Source of the DNA: Trebonia kvetii
GTDB taxonomy: Bacteria > Actinomycetota > Actinomycetes > Streptosporangiales > Streptosporangiaceae
DNA length: 64,000 nucleotides
Assembly: GCF_007827045.1 (NCBI RefSeq)
Contig: NZ_RPFW01000002.1
Span: forward strand, 62,001 to 126,000
Reading direction: 5' to 3'
Of the stretch, positions 53,055 to 61,266 are shown piece after piece (position 1 is the stretch's first letter; each line of letters starts with the position of its first letter). The notes under the pieces are model-generated. The model searched no databases. It had not been told where the DNA came from and was given only the letters and a program-made list of their open reading frames with translations. The position numbers and the translations under genes were made by a program.

Positions 53055-53854
53055 CCAGCGCCGCCACTCCGTCCCTCGTCGGCCGTCGCCGCGGTGGCGG
53101 GCGCGCAGGCCGGGACCGGCCGCTTGCCGAGGGCGCGGTGCTCTACGAATGCCGGATCGTCCACGCCAGGCCCACGCCGCTGCGCAACGTGTTCAGCTAC
53201 CGCACGTATGAGTGGCTCGTTGACATCGACAAGCTGCCGCGGCCCGGCGGCTGGCGGTCACTGCTCGCCGGATTCGGCGCTCCTGATCACCTCGGCGACC
53301 CGGGGCGCAGCATCCGGGAGAACGTCGACGAGTTCCTGCGCACCCGCGGCGTCGACCTGGATGGCGGCCAGGTGCTGATGCTCGCCCACGCCCGGGTGCT
53401 CGGCTACGTATTCAACCCGCTGTCCGTGTACTGGTGTCATCGGGCGGACGGCACGCTTGACTGCGTGATCGCGGAGGTGCACAACACCTACGGGCAGCTT
53501 CACGCCTACCTGCTGCACACCGACGGCCAGGGCCGCGCACGGGCCGGCAAGGAGCTCTACGTCTCCCCGTACCACCCGGTCGACGGCTGGTATCAGATGA
53601 GCCTGCCGCGGCCGGCGCAGCGGCTGGCGCTCAGCATCACCCTGCACCGGCCGAACGGGTACCTGTTCGCCGCCAGCGTGCGCGGCGCCGCCGTGCCGGC
53701 CACCCGGCTAGCACTGTTGCGAGCCACCGTGCGGCATCCCTGCTCCACCGTGATGGTGTCGGCGCGGATCAGGTGGCAGGGGATCAAGTTGTACGCGCGC
53801 GGGCTGCGGCCGGTGCCGCGACCTGCGCGCCATCCGCAAGAGGGAGTCCAGTGA
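53051..53854 (+). CDS. DUF1365 protein
   Basis: This 267-residue protein has the DUF1365 hallmarks NVFSYRTYEWLVDIDKL, LGYVFNPLSVYWCHRADG, AEVHNTYGQLHAYLL and SPYHPVDGWYQM. The family (Rv0448c-like) always sits with a flavoprotein and a cyclopropane-type methyltransferase but has no proven chemistry. The first 28 residues are Arg/Gly-rich. The start GTG 53051 overlaps the preceding stop, and its own stop overlaps the next start. Cytosolic or membrane-peripheral location is expected. Confidence 0.9.
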   Translation: MTSAATPSLVGRRRGGGRAGRDRPLAEGAVLYECRIVHARPTPLRNVFSYRTYEWLVDIDKLPRPGGWRSLLAGFGAPDHLGDPGRSIRENVDEFLRTRGVDLDGGQVLMLAHARVLGYVFNPLSVYWCHRADGTLDCVIAEVHNTYGQLHAYLLHTDGQGRARAGKELYVSPYHPVDGWYQMSLPRPAQRLALSITLHRPNGYLFAASVRGAAVPATRLALLRATVRHPCSTVMVSARIRWQGIKLYARGLRPVPRPARHPQEGVQ

Positions 53855-55113
53855 TAACCAGCATCAAGCAAGACGCCGACTGGGTCATCGACCCAGTCCG
53901 GTGGCCAGATGTCGCCGTGGCGCGCGGTTCCGCGATGCGCGGGCAGATCGCCCGCGCGCTGTTCTGCGCGGCGGCGGCCCGGCTTCCCATCCGCGTCCGG
54001 CTGTCCGGCAGCGGCCAGCTCGGCGCGGGGCCCGCCTCCGCGCCGCTCATGACGGTCCACGATCCCGGTGCCTTCTTCACTCGCCTCGGCGCGGGCGGCC
54101 TCATCGGATTCGGTGAGTCGTACCTGGCAGGCGAGTGGGACTGCGAGGACCTGACCGGCCTGCTGACCGTCTTCGCCTCGCACGTCGGCAATCTCGTGCC
54201 GTCACCGCTTGCGCGGCTGCGCCGCCTGGCGATGCGCGGGCAGCCGGCCGCGGACGAGCAGACCAGGAAGGGCGCGCGCCGCAACATCGGCCGCCACTAC
54301 GACCTGTCTAACGAGTTCTTCGCCCTTTTCCTCGACGAGACGATGACGTATTCCTCGGCCCTGTTCGAGACCACTGCCGACGGGTCGCCAGTCGGCCGGA
54401 TGCTCGGGCAGGCACAGCGCCGCAAGATCGGCCGGCTGCTCGACCAGGCGCGGGTGGTACCGGGCTGCCGGCTGCTTGAGATCGGCACCGGATGGGGCGG
54501 GCTGGCGATCCAGGCGGCACAGCGCGGTGCCGTGGTCCGCACGGTCACGATTTCCGAGCGGCAGCACGAGCACACGGCGCGGCTGGTGGCCGAGGCAGGG
54601 CTGTCCGGGCAGGTCAGCGTGGAGCTGCGCGATTACAGGGACGTGGAAGGCGAGTACGACGTCATCTGCTCGGTGGAGATGATCGAGGCGGTCGGCGAGC
54701 GTTACTGGGATACTTACTTCGCCCAGCTCGATCACCTGCTCGCACCGGGCGGCCGGGTCGCGCTGCAGGCGATCACGATGCCGCACGACGCGATGATGGC
54801 AAGCAGGGGCAGCTACACCTGGATTCAGAAGTACATCTTCCCAGGCGGCCTGATTCCCTCGGTCACTGCGATCGAGAACAGCCTGCGCCGCAGCACCCGG
54901 CTGCGGGTCGTACAGCGGCATGACTTCGGCGCCCACTACGCGCAGACGCTGCGGATCTGGCGGGATCGCTTCATCGCCCGCAGGGACGAGGTCGCCGCGC
55001 TCGACTTCGACGAGGTTTTCGCTCGCATGTGGCTGTTCTACCTGTGCTACGCCGAGGCCGGCTTCCGCGCCGGCTACCTGGACGTCAGCCAGCTCACCCT
55101 GGAGCGGCCATGA
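53851..55113 (+). CDS. Cyclopropane-fatty-acid-synthase-type methyltransferase 1
   Basis: This 420-residue SAM-dependent enzyme has the CFA synthase layout: N-terminal lipid-binding region, IGRHYDLSNEFFALFLDETM, MTYSSALFE, the SAM motif LLEIGTGWGGLAIQAA, and ICSVEMIEAVGERYW, and ends in the conserved aromatic C-terminal region (WLFYLCYAEAGFRAGYLDV). It transfers a methyl or methylene to an unsaturated acyl chain of phospholipid, as in UfaA1-like enzymes that make methyl-branched or cyclopropane fatty acids. Start GTG 53851 follows AGGGAG and overlaps the DUF1365 stop. It is the closer match of the two to the family. Confidence 0.9.
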   Translation: MITSIKQDADWVIDPVRWPDVAVARGSAMRGQIARALFCAAAARLPIRVRLSGSGQLGAGPASAPLMTVHDPGAFFTRLGAGGLIGFGESYLAGEWDCEDLTGLLTVFASHVGNLVPSPLARLRRLAMRGQPAADEQTRKGARRNIGRHYDLSNEFFALFLDETMTYSSALFETTADGSPVGRMLGQAQRRKIGRLLDQARVVPGCRLLEIGTGWGGLAIQAAQRGAVVRTVTISERQHEHTARLVAEAGLSGQVSVELRDYRDVEGEYDVICSVEMIEAVGERYWDTYFAQLDHLLAPGGRVALQAITMPHDAMMASRGSYTWIQKYIFPGGLIPSVTAIENSLRRSTRLRVVQRHDFGAHYAQTLRIWRDRFIARRDEVAALDFDEVFARMWLFYLCYAEAGFRAGYLDVSQLTLERP

Positions 55114-56384
55114 GCACGCGTGGCGCGACCAGGAAGCCCGGCGCCGCGACGACGATCGCCTGGGCGGCCGCCCAGGCCGGCGTGGACCTCCCGGTAAGGG
55201 TGCGTGCCTGGGACGAGAGCGAGGCCGGGCCGGCCGGCGCGCCCACCGTGGTGCTGCGCTCACCGCTCGCGTTGCGCCGCGCGCTATGGCGGCCAGGAGA
55301 GCTCGGGCTCGCGCGCGCCTACGTCAGCGGCGACCTCGATGTCGAAGGTGACCTCACTGACGGGCTCCGCCGAGCCTTGCGCGCGGCCGGGGCAGCGCGG
55401 TCCGGCCGTGCGGCCCGGGGAAGGTGGTCGGGCTGGAGCCCCGGCCGGTGGGCCGATGCCGCGGCGGCGGCGGCGCTCGCGGCAAGCCGACTCGGCGTAC
55501 TCGGCCTCCCGCCCTCGCCGCCTGACTCCGAAATCAGACACTCGGGCCGCCCGCACAGCCAGGCAAGGGACCGGGCCGTGATCGCCGGTCATTACGACCT
55601 GCCCGTCTCGTTCTTCCAGCTGATTCTCGATCCCTCCATGGCCTACTCATCCGGGTACTGGACGAGCGACGACCCCAGCTACGGCCTCGCCGACGCCCAG
55701 CGCGACAAGCTAGACCTGATCTGCGGCAAGCTCAGGCTCGGCCCGGATGCCTCCCTGCTCGACATGGGCTGCGGCTGGGGGTCCCTCACCGTCCACGCCG
55801 CGTCGCGCCGGGCCCAGGTCACCGCGGTCACCCTCTCCGCCGAGCAGGGCGGGCATACCCGAGAGCGGCTGCTCGGGCTCGGCCTCGCCGACCGGGCCCG
55901 GGTGCTGATCCAGGACTACCGGGAAACCGCGGGCGGGCCGTACGACGCGATCGCGTCCGTTGAGATGGGCGAGCACGTGGGCGCCGACGGCTACCCCGCC
56001 TTCTGCGCGGCGCTGCACGGCCTGCTGCGCCCAGGCGGCCGGCTGCTCATCCAGCAGATGTCGCGAGGCAGGCGCGCCCCCGGCGGCGGCGCCTTCATCG
56101 AGTCGTACGTCGCCGCCGACATGCACATGCGGCCGGTTGGGGAGACGATCGGGCTGCTTGAGGATTCTGGGCTCGAGGTGCTCGGCGTCCAGGCGCTGCG
56201 GCCGCATTACGTGCGGACCATCAGGGCATGGCTTTACAACCTGGAACGGAATCTCCCCGCCGTCGAGGCCATCATCGGGCAGGAGCGCGCCCGGCTGTGG
56301 CGGCTCTACTTGGCGGGCGGTGCGCTGGCCTTCGAAGAGGGCCGGATGGGCGTCGACCAGATACTCGCGGCCAGGCGCGAATGA
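55110..56384 (+). CDS. Cyclopropane-fatty-acid-synthase-type methyltransferase 2
   Basis: This 424-residue SAM-dependent enzyme is a divergent second member: AVIAGHYDLPVSFFQLIL, MAYSSGYWTSDDP, LLDMGCGWGSLTVHAASR and IASVEMGEHVGADGYPAF. It keeps the SAM motif and the EMxEHVG block. Its middle (residues about 90-145) carries an extra Arg/Ala-rich stretch. The ATG overlaps the stop of the first methyltransferase and its stop overlaps the DUF1295 start. Two tandem methyltransferases suggest successive modifications of one acyl chain, but which is made is unknown. Confidence 0.87.
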   Translation: MSTRGATRKPGAATTIAWAAAQAGVDLPVRVRAWDESEAGPAGAPTVVLRSPLALRRALWRPGELGLARAYVSGDLDVEGDLTDGLRRALRAAGAARSGRAARGRWSGWSPGRWADAAAAAALAASRLGVLGLPPSPPDSEIRHSGRPHSQARDRAVIAGHYDLPVSFFQLILDPSMAYSSGYWTSDDPSYGLADAQRDKLDLICGKLRLGPDASLLDMGCGWGSLTVHAASRRAQVTAVTLSAEQGGHTRERLLGLGLADRARVLIQDYRETAGGPYDAIASVEMGEHVGADGYPAFCAALHGLLRPGGRLLIQQMSRGRRAPGGGAFIESYVAADMHMRPVGETIGLLEDSGLEVLGVQALRPHYVRTIRAWLYNLERNLPAVEAIIGQERARLWRLYLAGGALAFEEGRMGVDQILAARRE

Positions 56385-57187
56385 CGGCGGGCTCGTTCGG
56401 CCTCACGGCCCTGATCACCGCCGGAGCGCTGCTCGTGCTGGTGGCGGTCACGTTCACTGTCGGCGCCAGGACCGGCAGGCACAGCGTGATGGACGTGTCC
56501 TGGGGCGCCGGTATCGCGGTGGCGGGCGCGGCCGGTTTCCTCGCCTCGGCCGGTCACGGTGATCCGGTCCGCCGCTTGCTGCTATTCGGCGCGGCGGTCA
56601 TCTGGGGAATCCGGCTCGCGGTGCACGTGGCCGTGCGGGCGCGGGGCGCCGGGGAGGACCCACGATACCGAGAGCTGCTTGACCGCGCGCCAGGCAACCG
56701 GAACTCCTACGCGCTGCGCGTGGTCTACCTGCCGCAGCTGCTCAGCCTGTACCTGGCGTGCCTGCCGCTGCCCGCTGGCATGGTCCAGCGCGGCCCGGCC
56801 GGCGCGGTCACCGCGATCGGCAGCGTGCTCTGGCTCGTCGGGTTCTGTTTCGAGACGGTCGGCGACTGGCAGCTCGCGCGCTTCAGGGCGGATCCAGCCC
56901 ACCGGGGGAAGATCATGGACCGCGGCCTGTGGCGGTACACCAGGCATCCGAACTACTTCGGCGACGCCTGCATGTGGTGGGGACTGTTCCTCATCAGCTA
57001 CGCCGCCCCCATCCAGCTGCTGACCGTGATCTCACCGCTGCTGATGACCTTCGTGCTGACCCGGGGCACCGGCCAGCGGCTCACCGACAATCGGATGGCG
57101 CGATCCCGCCCGGACTACGCTGACTACGCCGCACGGACGAGCGGATTCATCCCGCTGCCCCGGCGCAGGTCGCGGGCATCACGCTGA
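56381..57187 (+). CDS. DUF1295 membrane protein (steroid 5-alpha reductase-like)
   Basis: This 268-residue protein has about seven hydrophobic helices and the DUF1295 signature: DVSWGAGIAVAGAAGFL, ETVGDWQLARFRAD, KIMDRGLWRYTRHPNYFGDA and ITPLL-like end ISPLLMTFVL. The family is related to steroid 5-alpha reductase and ICMT, so it may reduce a lipid double bond with NADPH. The last gene of the coupled operon, it corresponds in position to Rv0446c next to ufaA1. ATG 56381 overlaps the preceding stop. Confidence 0.88.
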   Translation: MTAGSFGLTALITAGALLVLVAVTFTVGARTGRHSVMDVSWGAGIAVAGAAGFLASAGHGDPVRRLLLFGAAVIWGIRLAVHVAVRARGAGEDPRYRELLDRAPGNRNSYALRVVYLPQLLSLYLACLPLPAGMVQRGPAGAVTAIGSVLWLVGFCFETVGDWQLARFRADPAHRGKIMDRGLWRYTRHPNYFGDACMWWGLFLISYAAPIQLLTVISPLLMTFVLTRGTGQRLTDNRMARSRPDYADYAARTSGFIPLPRRRSRASR

Positions 57188-57221
57188 CAGCGACGCAGGC
57201 GCGGACCAGGCGCGGGCAGTG

Positions 57222-57305
57222 ATGGAGACCGCGATCGTGCTCTTCACCCGCGACCTGGCGATCCGGCACCGCATGCCGACCTCGGCTGAACCTCGCTGGC
57301 CGTAA
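57222..57305 (+). pseudogene. Possible photolyase N-terminal remnant
   Basis: A short frame starts METAIVLFTRDLAIRH and stops after 27 residues. The beginning closely resembles the N-terminus of class I DNA photolyases (xTAVVLFTRDLRVHD), while the remainder (RMPTSAEPRWP) does not. It sits 34 bases after the last gene of the lipid operon, where relatives of this cluster commonly carry a phr gene. I read it as a deletion remnant; about 15 matching residues leave room for chance. Confidence 0.5.
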
Positions 57306-57416
57306 GACAACTATTTCTACCTGTTCTATAGGGTTCATCGGATCGTCGGCTGGGTATGCCTTTCCGCGCGGGGTGTCAGACAATCCGGGTAGACCGGCCG
57401 TGCCCATGGAGTGCGC

Positions 57417-58634
57417 ATGACGACGCGACGGAGCTCGACTCAGGCCGCGCCGGCCGTGGCAAGCGGCGAGGGATGGCTTGGCACGTGGAGCTGCGCGCAC
57501 GTGGTTCCAGCGCCGACCGGGCGGTCGCGGTCCGGGTTCCGCGACCAGACGATTAGGAACATCATCCATGCGGCCGTTGGCGGCAGCGCCGTCAGGATCC
57601 GGCTGTCGAATGTGTTCGGCGAGCGGCCGCTGCGGTTGGGCGGCGCGCATGTCGCGGTCCGCCTTGCCGGGGCGGCGACCGTCCCGGGCACGACGCGCGC
57701 CGTCACCTTCGGCGGCGACCAAGCCGTGACCATCCCCGTCGGCGAGCGCGTGTGGAGCGATCCGGTGACGCTGTCCGTTGACGACGGCGCCGACCTGGCG
57801 GTCTCCCTCTATTTCGCGGCCCCAACCGGCCCGGCGACCTGGCATCCCGCCGCGCTCAGCACCAGCTACCGTTCGGCCGCGGGCGACCACGGCGCCGACC
57901 AGGGCCGCGGGTCCTTCGGGCAGCAGAGCACGTCATGGTTTTTCCTCGACGGCGTCGACGTGCGCAACGCGACCGTGCGCGGCGCGGTGGTGGCATTCGG
58001 CCCGTCGACCACGGACGGCGTCGCCTCCACCCTGGACGCCAACGGGCGCTACCCGGACCTGCTCGCCCGCCGGCTGCGCCAGCTGCCGCCAGGCGAGCGC
58101 ATGTCCGTGCTCAACGCGGGCATCGCCGGCAATAAGCTGCTCGCCGACGCGGGGACGTCGGGGCAGAGCGCGCTCGACCGGTTTCTCAGGGACGCAGCCG
58201 GGCAGTCGGGAGTACGCGCCGTCATCCTCTGGGAAGGCACGAACGACGTGGCCACCAGGCCTGACCTGCCGCTCGGCGAGGTCACCGGCGCCTACCAGCG
58301 GCTGATCGGCCTGGCGCACTCCCGCGGCCTGCGGATCGTCGGCGCGACCCTGCAGCCGCACGAGGGCGCCTGGTACTACAGCCACGCGGGCAACCGGCTG
58401 CGCGAGGCGGTCAACGACTGGATCAGGTGGAGCGGCGCGTTCGACGGCGTCGCCGACTTCGACCAGGTGCTGCGCGACCCCCGGCACCCGCGGCGGCTGC
58501 TGCCCGGCTACGACAGCGGCGACCACCTCCATCCCAACGACGACGGCTACCTCGCCATCGCCGCGTCGGTCGACCTCGCCGCGCTCACCGGGGCCGGGGG
58601 AGAAGAACGGGTGGCTTCAGGCCCCGCTGCGTAG
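57417..58634 (+). CDS. SGNH/GDSL-type hydrolase with altered GDS block
   Basis: This 405-residue protein has an N-terminal beta-sandwich-like part (WLGTWSCAHV, VRIRLSNVFGERPL, FLDGVDV) and a C-terminal SGNH domain. The usual FGDSITDG block reads FGPSTTDG, so the catalytic Ser is kept but the Asp is Pro. NAGIAGNKLL, LWEGTNDVAT and DHLHPNDDGY supply the other blocks, including the catalytic Asp/His. Most homologues are secreted; this one has no signal peptide. The product may hydrolyse an ester or carbohydrate acetyl group, if active. ATG 57417 is used. Confidence 0.85.
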   Translation: MTTRRSSTQAAPAVASGEGWLGTWSCAHVVPAPTGRSRSGFRDQTIRNIIHAAVGGSAVRIRLSNVFGERPLRLGGAHVAVRLAGAATVPGTTRAVTFGGDQAVTIPVGERVWSDPVTLSVDDGADLAVSLYFAAPTGPATWHPAALSTSYRSAAGDHGADQGRGSFGQQSTSWFFLDGVDVRNATVRGAVVAFGPSTTDGVASTLDANGRYPDLLARRLRQLPPGERMSVLNAGIAGNKLLADAGTSGQSALDRFLRDAAGQSGVRAVILWEGTNDVATRPDLPLGEVTGAYQRLIGLAHSRGLRIVGATLQPHEGAWYYSHAGNRLREAVNDWIRWSGAFDGVADFDQVLRDPRHPRRLLPGYDSGDHLHPNDDGYLAIAASVDLAALTGAGGEERVASGPAA

Positions 58635-58686
58635 GATGCGGCATAAGGCCGCGTGACCGGGCGCGGCGGTGCAGGGCGGAGGCGCG

Positions 58687-59562
58687 ATGGAGCACGAGAT
58701 CACCACGCCGGACGGGCGGACCCTCGCGGTCCAGGACCTCGGCGATCCGGCGGGCAAGCCGCTGCTGCTGCACATGGGAACGCCGAACTCGCGGCACCTG
58801 TACCCGCCGATCGTCGCCGACGCGGCCGCGCGGGGGCTGCGGCTGGTCTGCTGGGACCGGCCGGGCTACGGCGGCTCGACGCCGCAGCCAGAACGGACGA
58901 TCGCCGACGTCGCGGCCGACGTGCGGACGATCTGCGCGGCGCTCGGTTTCGAGCGGATCGGGACCTGGGGCATCTCCGGCGGCGGCCCGCACGTGCTGGC
59001 GTGTGCGGCGCTGCTGCCTGACCTGGTCGCGGCCGCGGCATCGCTCGCCTCACCCGCGCCCTACCCGGCCGACGGCATCGGCGACTACTTCGCGGGGATG
59101 GGCGAGGACAACGTCGAGGACGTGCAGCTGATCATCTCCGACGAGGCGGCCGCCGTGGAAAAGCACAAGCGGGAGTGGGCGGAGATGCGGGAGGTGACCG
59201 GCAGCGACATCGCCGCGGCGATGGCGTCGCTGCTCACCCCGGTGGACGCCGCCGTGCTCACCGGGGACCTGGCCGAGTACCTCGCCTTCACGATGCGCGA
59301 CGGCCTCGCGCCGGGTCCCGAGGGCTACTGGGCCGACAGCCTGGCGATGGTCAGGCCGTGGGGGTTCGAGCTGTCGGACATCGCCGTGCCCGTGCTGCTG
59401 CTGCACGGCCAGCACGACCAGTTCGTGCCGCAGTCGCACGGCGCCTGGCTCGCCGGGCAGATCCCCGGCGTGGACGCGCGGCTGCTTGACGATGACGGCC
59501 ACCTGACCCTGCTGCAGAAGCACGTCGGCGACGTGCACGCCTGGCTGGCCGCGCACCTGTAG
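58687..59562 (+). CDS. Alpha/beta hydrolase
   Basis: This 291-residue protein has the alpha/beta hydrolase fold: LLLHMGTPNSRHLYPP (oxyanion), GTWGISGGGPHVLAC (Ser nucleophile), VLLLHGQHDQFVPQ (Asp) and DDDGHLTLLQ (His). It is cytosolic and of the proline-iminopeptidase/lipase-like group, substrate unknown. ATG 58687 has GGCGGAGG upstream, preferable to the GTG at 58669. It follows the SGNH gene by 52 bases and may be cotranscribed. Confidence 0.88.
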   Translation: MEHEITTPDGRTLAVQDLGDPAGKPLLLHMGTPNSRHLYPPIVADAAARGLRLVCWDRPGYGGSTPQPERTIADVAADVRTICAALGFERIGTWGISGGGPHVLACAALLPDLVAAAASLASPAPYPADGIGDYFAGMGEDNVEDVQLIISDEAAAVEKHKREWAEMREVTGSDIAAAMASLLTPVDAAVLTGDLAEYLAFTMRDGLAPGPEGYWADSLAMVRPWGFELSDIAVPVLLLHGQHDQFVPQSHGAWLAGQIPGVDARLLDDDGHLTLLQKHVGDVHAWLAAHL

Positions 59563-59572
59563 CGCGCGCCTC

Positions 59573-60766
59573 TCAGACTGCGGTGACCCTGCGCAGCGCG
59601 TCCTTGGTGAGGTCGGCGAGGGCGGGATACCCGTCCACGGCCATGATCAGGTCGGCCTCGGCGAGCAGGGTGCGCAGCACATGCTCGATGCCCCTGGCGC
59701 CACCGAGTGCGAGCCCGTAGGCGTAGGGGCGGCCGATGCCGACGGCGGTCGCGCCGAGTGCGAGCGCCTTGATGATGTCCGCACCGGAACGGACGCCCGA
59801 GTCGAACAGCACCGGGCGTCCCGCCGCGGCCTCGACGACGCCGGGCAGGCAGTCGAGGGCGGGCAGGCCGCCGTTGGCCTGGCGGCCGCCGTGGTTGGAG
59901 ACGTAGACGGCGTCGGCGCCCGCGGCGATCGCGCGGCGCGCGTCATCGGGATGGCAGATTCCCTTGAGTATCAGCGGCAGCCGCGTCAGCGAGCGCAGCC
60001 AGGGTAGGTCGTCCCAGGTCAGCGGATTGCCGAACACGCCAGCCCAGTGCGCGACGGCGGCCATCGGGTTCTCTTCTGGCGTCTGGGCGAGCCGGGAGCG
60101 GAACACCGGGTCCGAGGTGTAGTTCGCCAGGCACATGCCGCGCAGCTGCGGGAAGTTGCTGGTGGCCAGGTCGCGGGGCCGCCAGCCGGTGATCCAGGTG
60201 TCCAGGGTGACCACGATGGCCGTGAAGCCCGCCCGCTCCGCGCGGTGCACCAGGCTCTCGGCGAGTTCGCGGTCGGTCGGCGTGTACAGCTGGAAGAAAC
60301 CAGGGGTCTCGCCGAGCCGGGGCGCGACCTCCTCCATCGGGTCGGCGGACAGCGTGGAGGCGACCATCGGCACGCGCATCCTGGCCGCGGCCTCGGCGGT
60401 GGCCAGGTCACCGTGCCCGTCCTGGGCGCACAGGCCGATGACGCCGATCGGTGCGAGGAACACCGGCGACGGCAGCCGCAGGCCGAACAGGTCCACCGAC
60501 AGGTCCCTGCGGGACGCGCCGACCAGCATCCGCGGCATCAGGCCCCACTGGCGGAACGCGGCCACGTTGGCGCGCTGGGTATGCTCGTCGCCCGCACCGC
60601 CCGCCACGTAGGACAGCACCGAGGGCGGCAGCGCCTGCGCGGCGCGCGACTCGAGCTCGGCGAAGGACACCGGCAGGGTGGGCACGGTCCCGCCAAGCCC
60701 GGCCAGGTAGATCTCGAGCTGGAAGTCGCCGTACGGCGCGGCGGGCTGCGCGGCAGGCTCGTTCAT
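59573..60766 (-). CDS. FMN alpha-hydroxy-acid oxidase (lactate 2-monooxygenase-like)
   Basis: This 397-residue FMN enzyme follows the lactate 2-monooxygenase branch: [57 protein letters not shown], and [19 protein letters not shown] with the active-site His and Arg region, then [20 protein letters not shown]. It oxidises an alpha-hydroxy acid with O2. The lactate substrate is a family inference. ATG 60766 has GAGGAAT upstream. It lies 32 bases downstream of the MarR gene on the same strand. Confidence 0.9.
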   Translation of the reverse strand: MNEPAAQPAAPYGDFQLEIYLAGLGGTVPTLPVSFAELESRAAQALPPSVLSYVAGGAGDEHTQRANVAAFRQWGLMPRMLVGASRRDLSVDLFGLRLPSPVFLAPIGVIGLCAQDGHGDLATAEAAARMRVPMVASTLSADPMEEVAPRLGETPGFFQLYTPTDRELAESLVHRAERAGFTAIVVTLDTWITGWRPRDLATSNFPQLRGMCLANYTSDPVFRSRLAQTPEENPMAAVAHWAGVFGNPLTWDDLPWLRSLTRLPLILKGICHPDDARRAIAAGADAVYVSNHGGRQANGGLPALDCLPGVVEAAAGRPVLFDSGVRSGADIIKALALGATAVGIGRPYAYGLALGGARGIEHVLRTLLAEADLIMAVDGYPALADLTKDALRRVTAV

Positions 60767-60798
60767 CCGGGATTCCTCATGCGCGCGATCGTAGCGCC

Positions 60799-61266
60799 CT
60801 ACCCCGGCTCGCCATCGCCGGGCGCGGGCGCGCGCCAGGCCGCCACGCGGCGAAGCATTTCGTGGAGGGAGTCGAGTTCCTCGGCGCTCAGCGCGGCGAA
60901 GCCGGGCGGCGCCTGCCTGTCGATCTGGATCACCCGGATGACGGCCTCGGTGCCGGCCGGAGTGAGACTGACCAGCTTCCGTCGCCGGTCCTCCGGGTCG
61001 GGCTGCCGTTCTACCAGGCCGCGTTCCTCGAGGCTGTCCACGATGAGGGTGGCATACGGCGCGTCCACACCAATGGCCTCGGCAAGGCCGCTCAGCGACA
61101 GCGGCCCCTCGGACAGCCACATCAGCGACTTGACCCGGCCGCTACCGCGGCCAAGGTCAAGTGCGTGGCGGATCAGCTCTTTGCGCGGATGGCTCGCGAC
61201 GAGGTTGCGCATGGCGGCCCAGACGCGTTCGGCCTTGTCGTCGTCACCGGTCGATTGCCGCGTCAC
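60799..61266 (-). CDS. MarR-family regulator
   Basis: This 155-residue protein is a MarR-type winged-helix protein: [40 protein letters not shown] and [16 protein letters not shown] (wing). It probably controls the DHA2 transporter gene upstream, whose 3' end it overlaps by 23 bases, and perhaps the hydroxy-acid oxidase after it. GTG 61266 has AAAGGAA upstream. Effector unknown. Confidence 0.85.
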   Translation of the reverse strand: MTRQSTGDDDKAERVWAAMRNLVASHPRKELIRHALDLGRGSGRVKSLMWLSEGPLSLSGLAEAIGVDAPYATLIVDSLEERGLVERQPDPEDRRRKLVSLTPAGTEAVIRVIQIDRQAPPGFAALSAEELDSLHEMLRRVAAWRAPAPGDGEPG

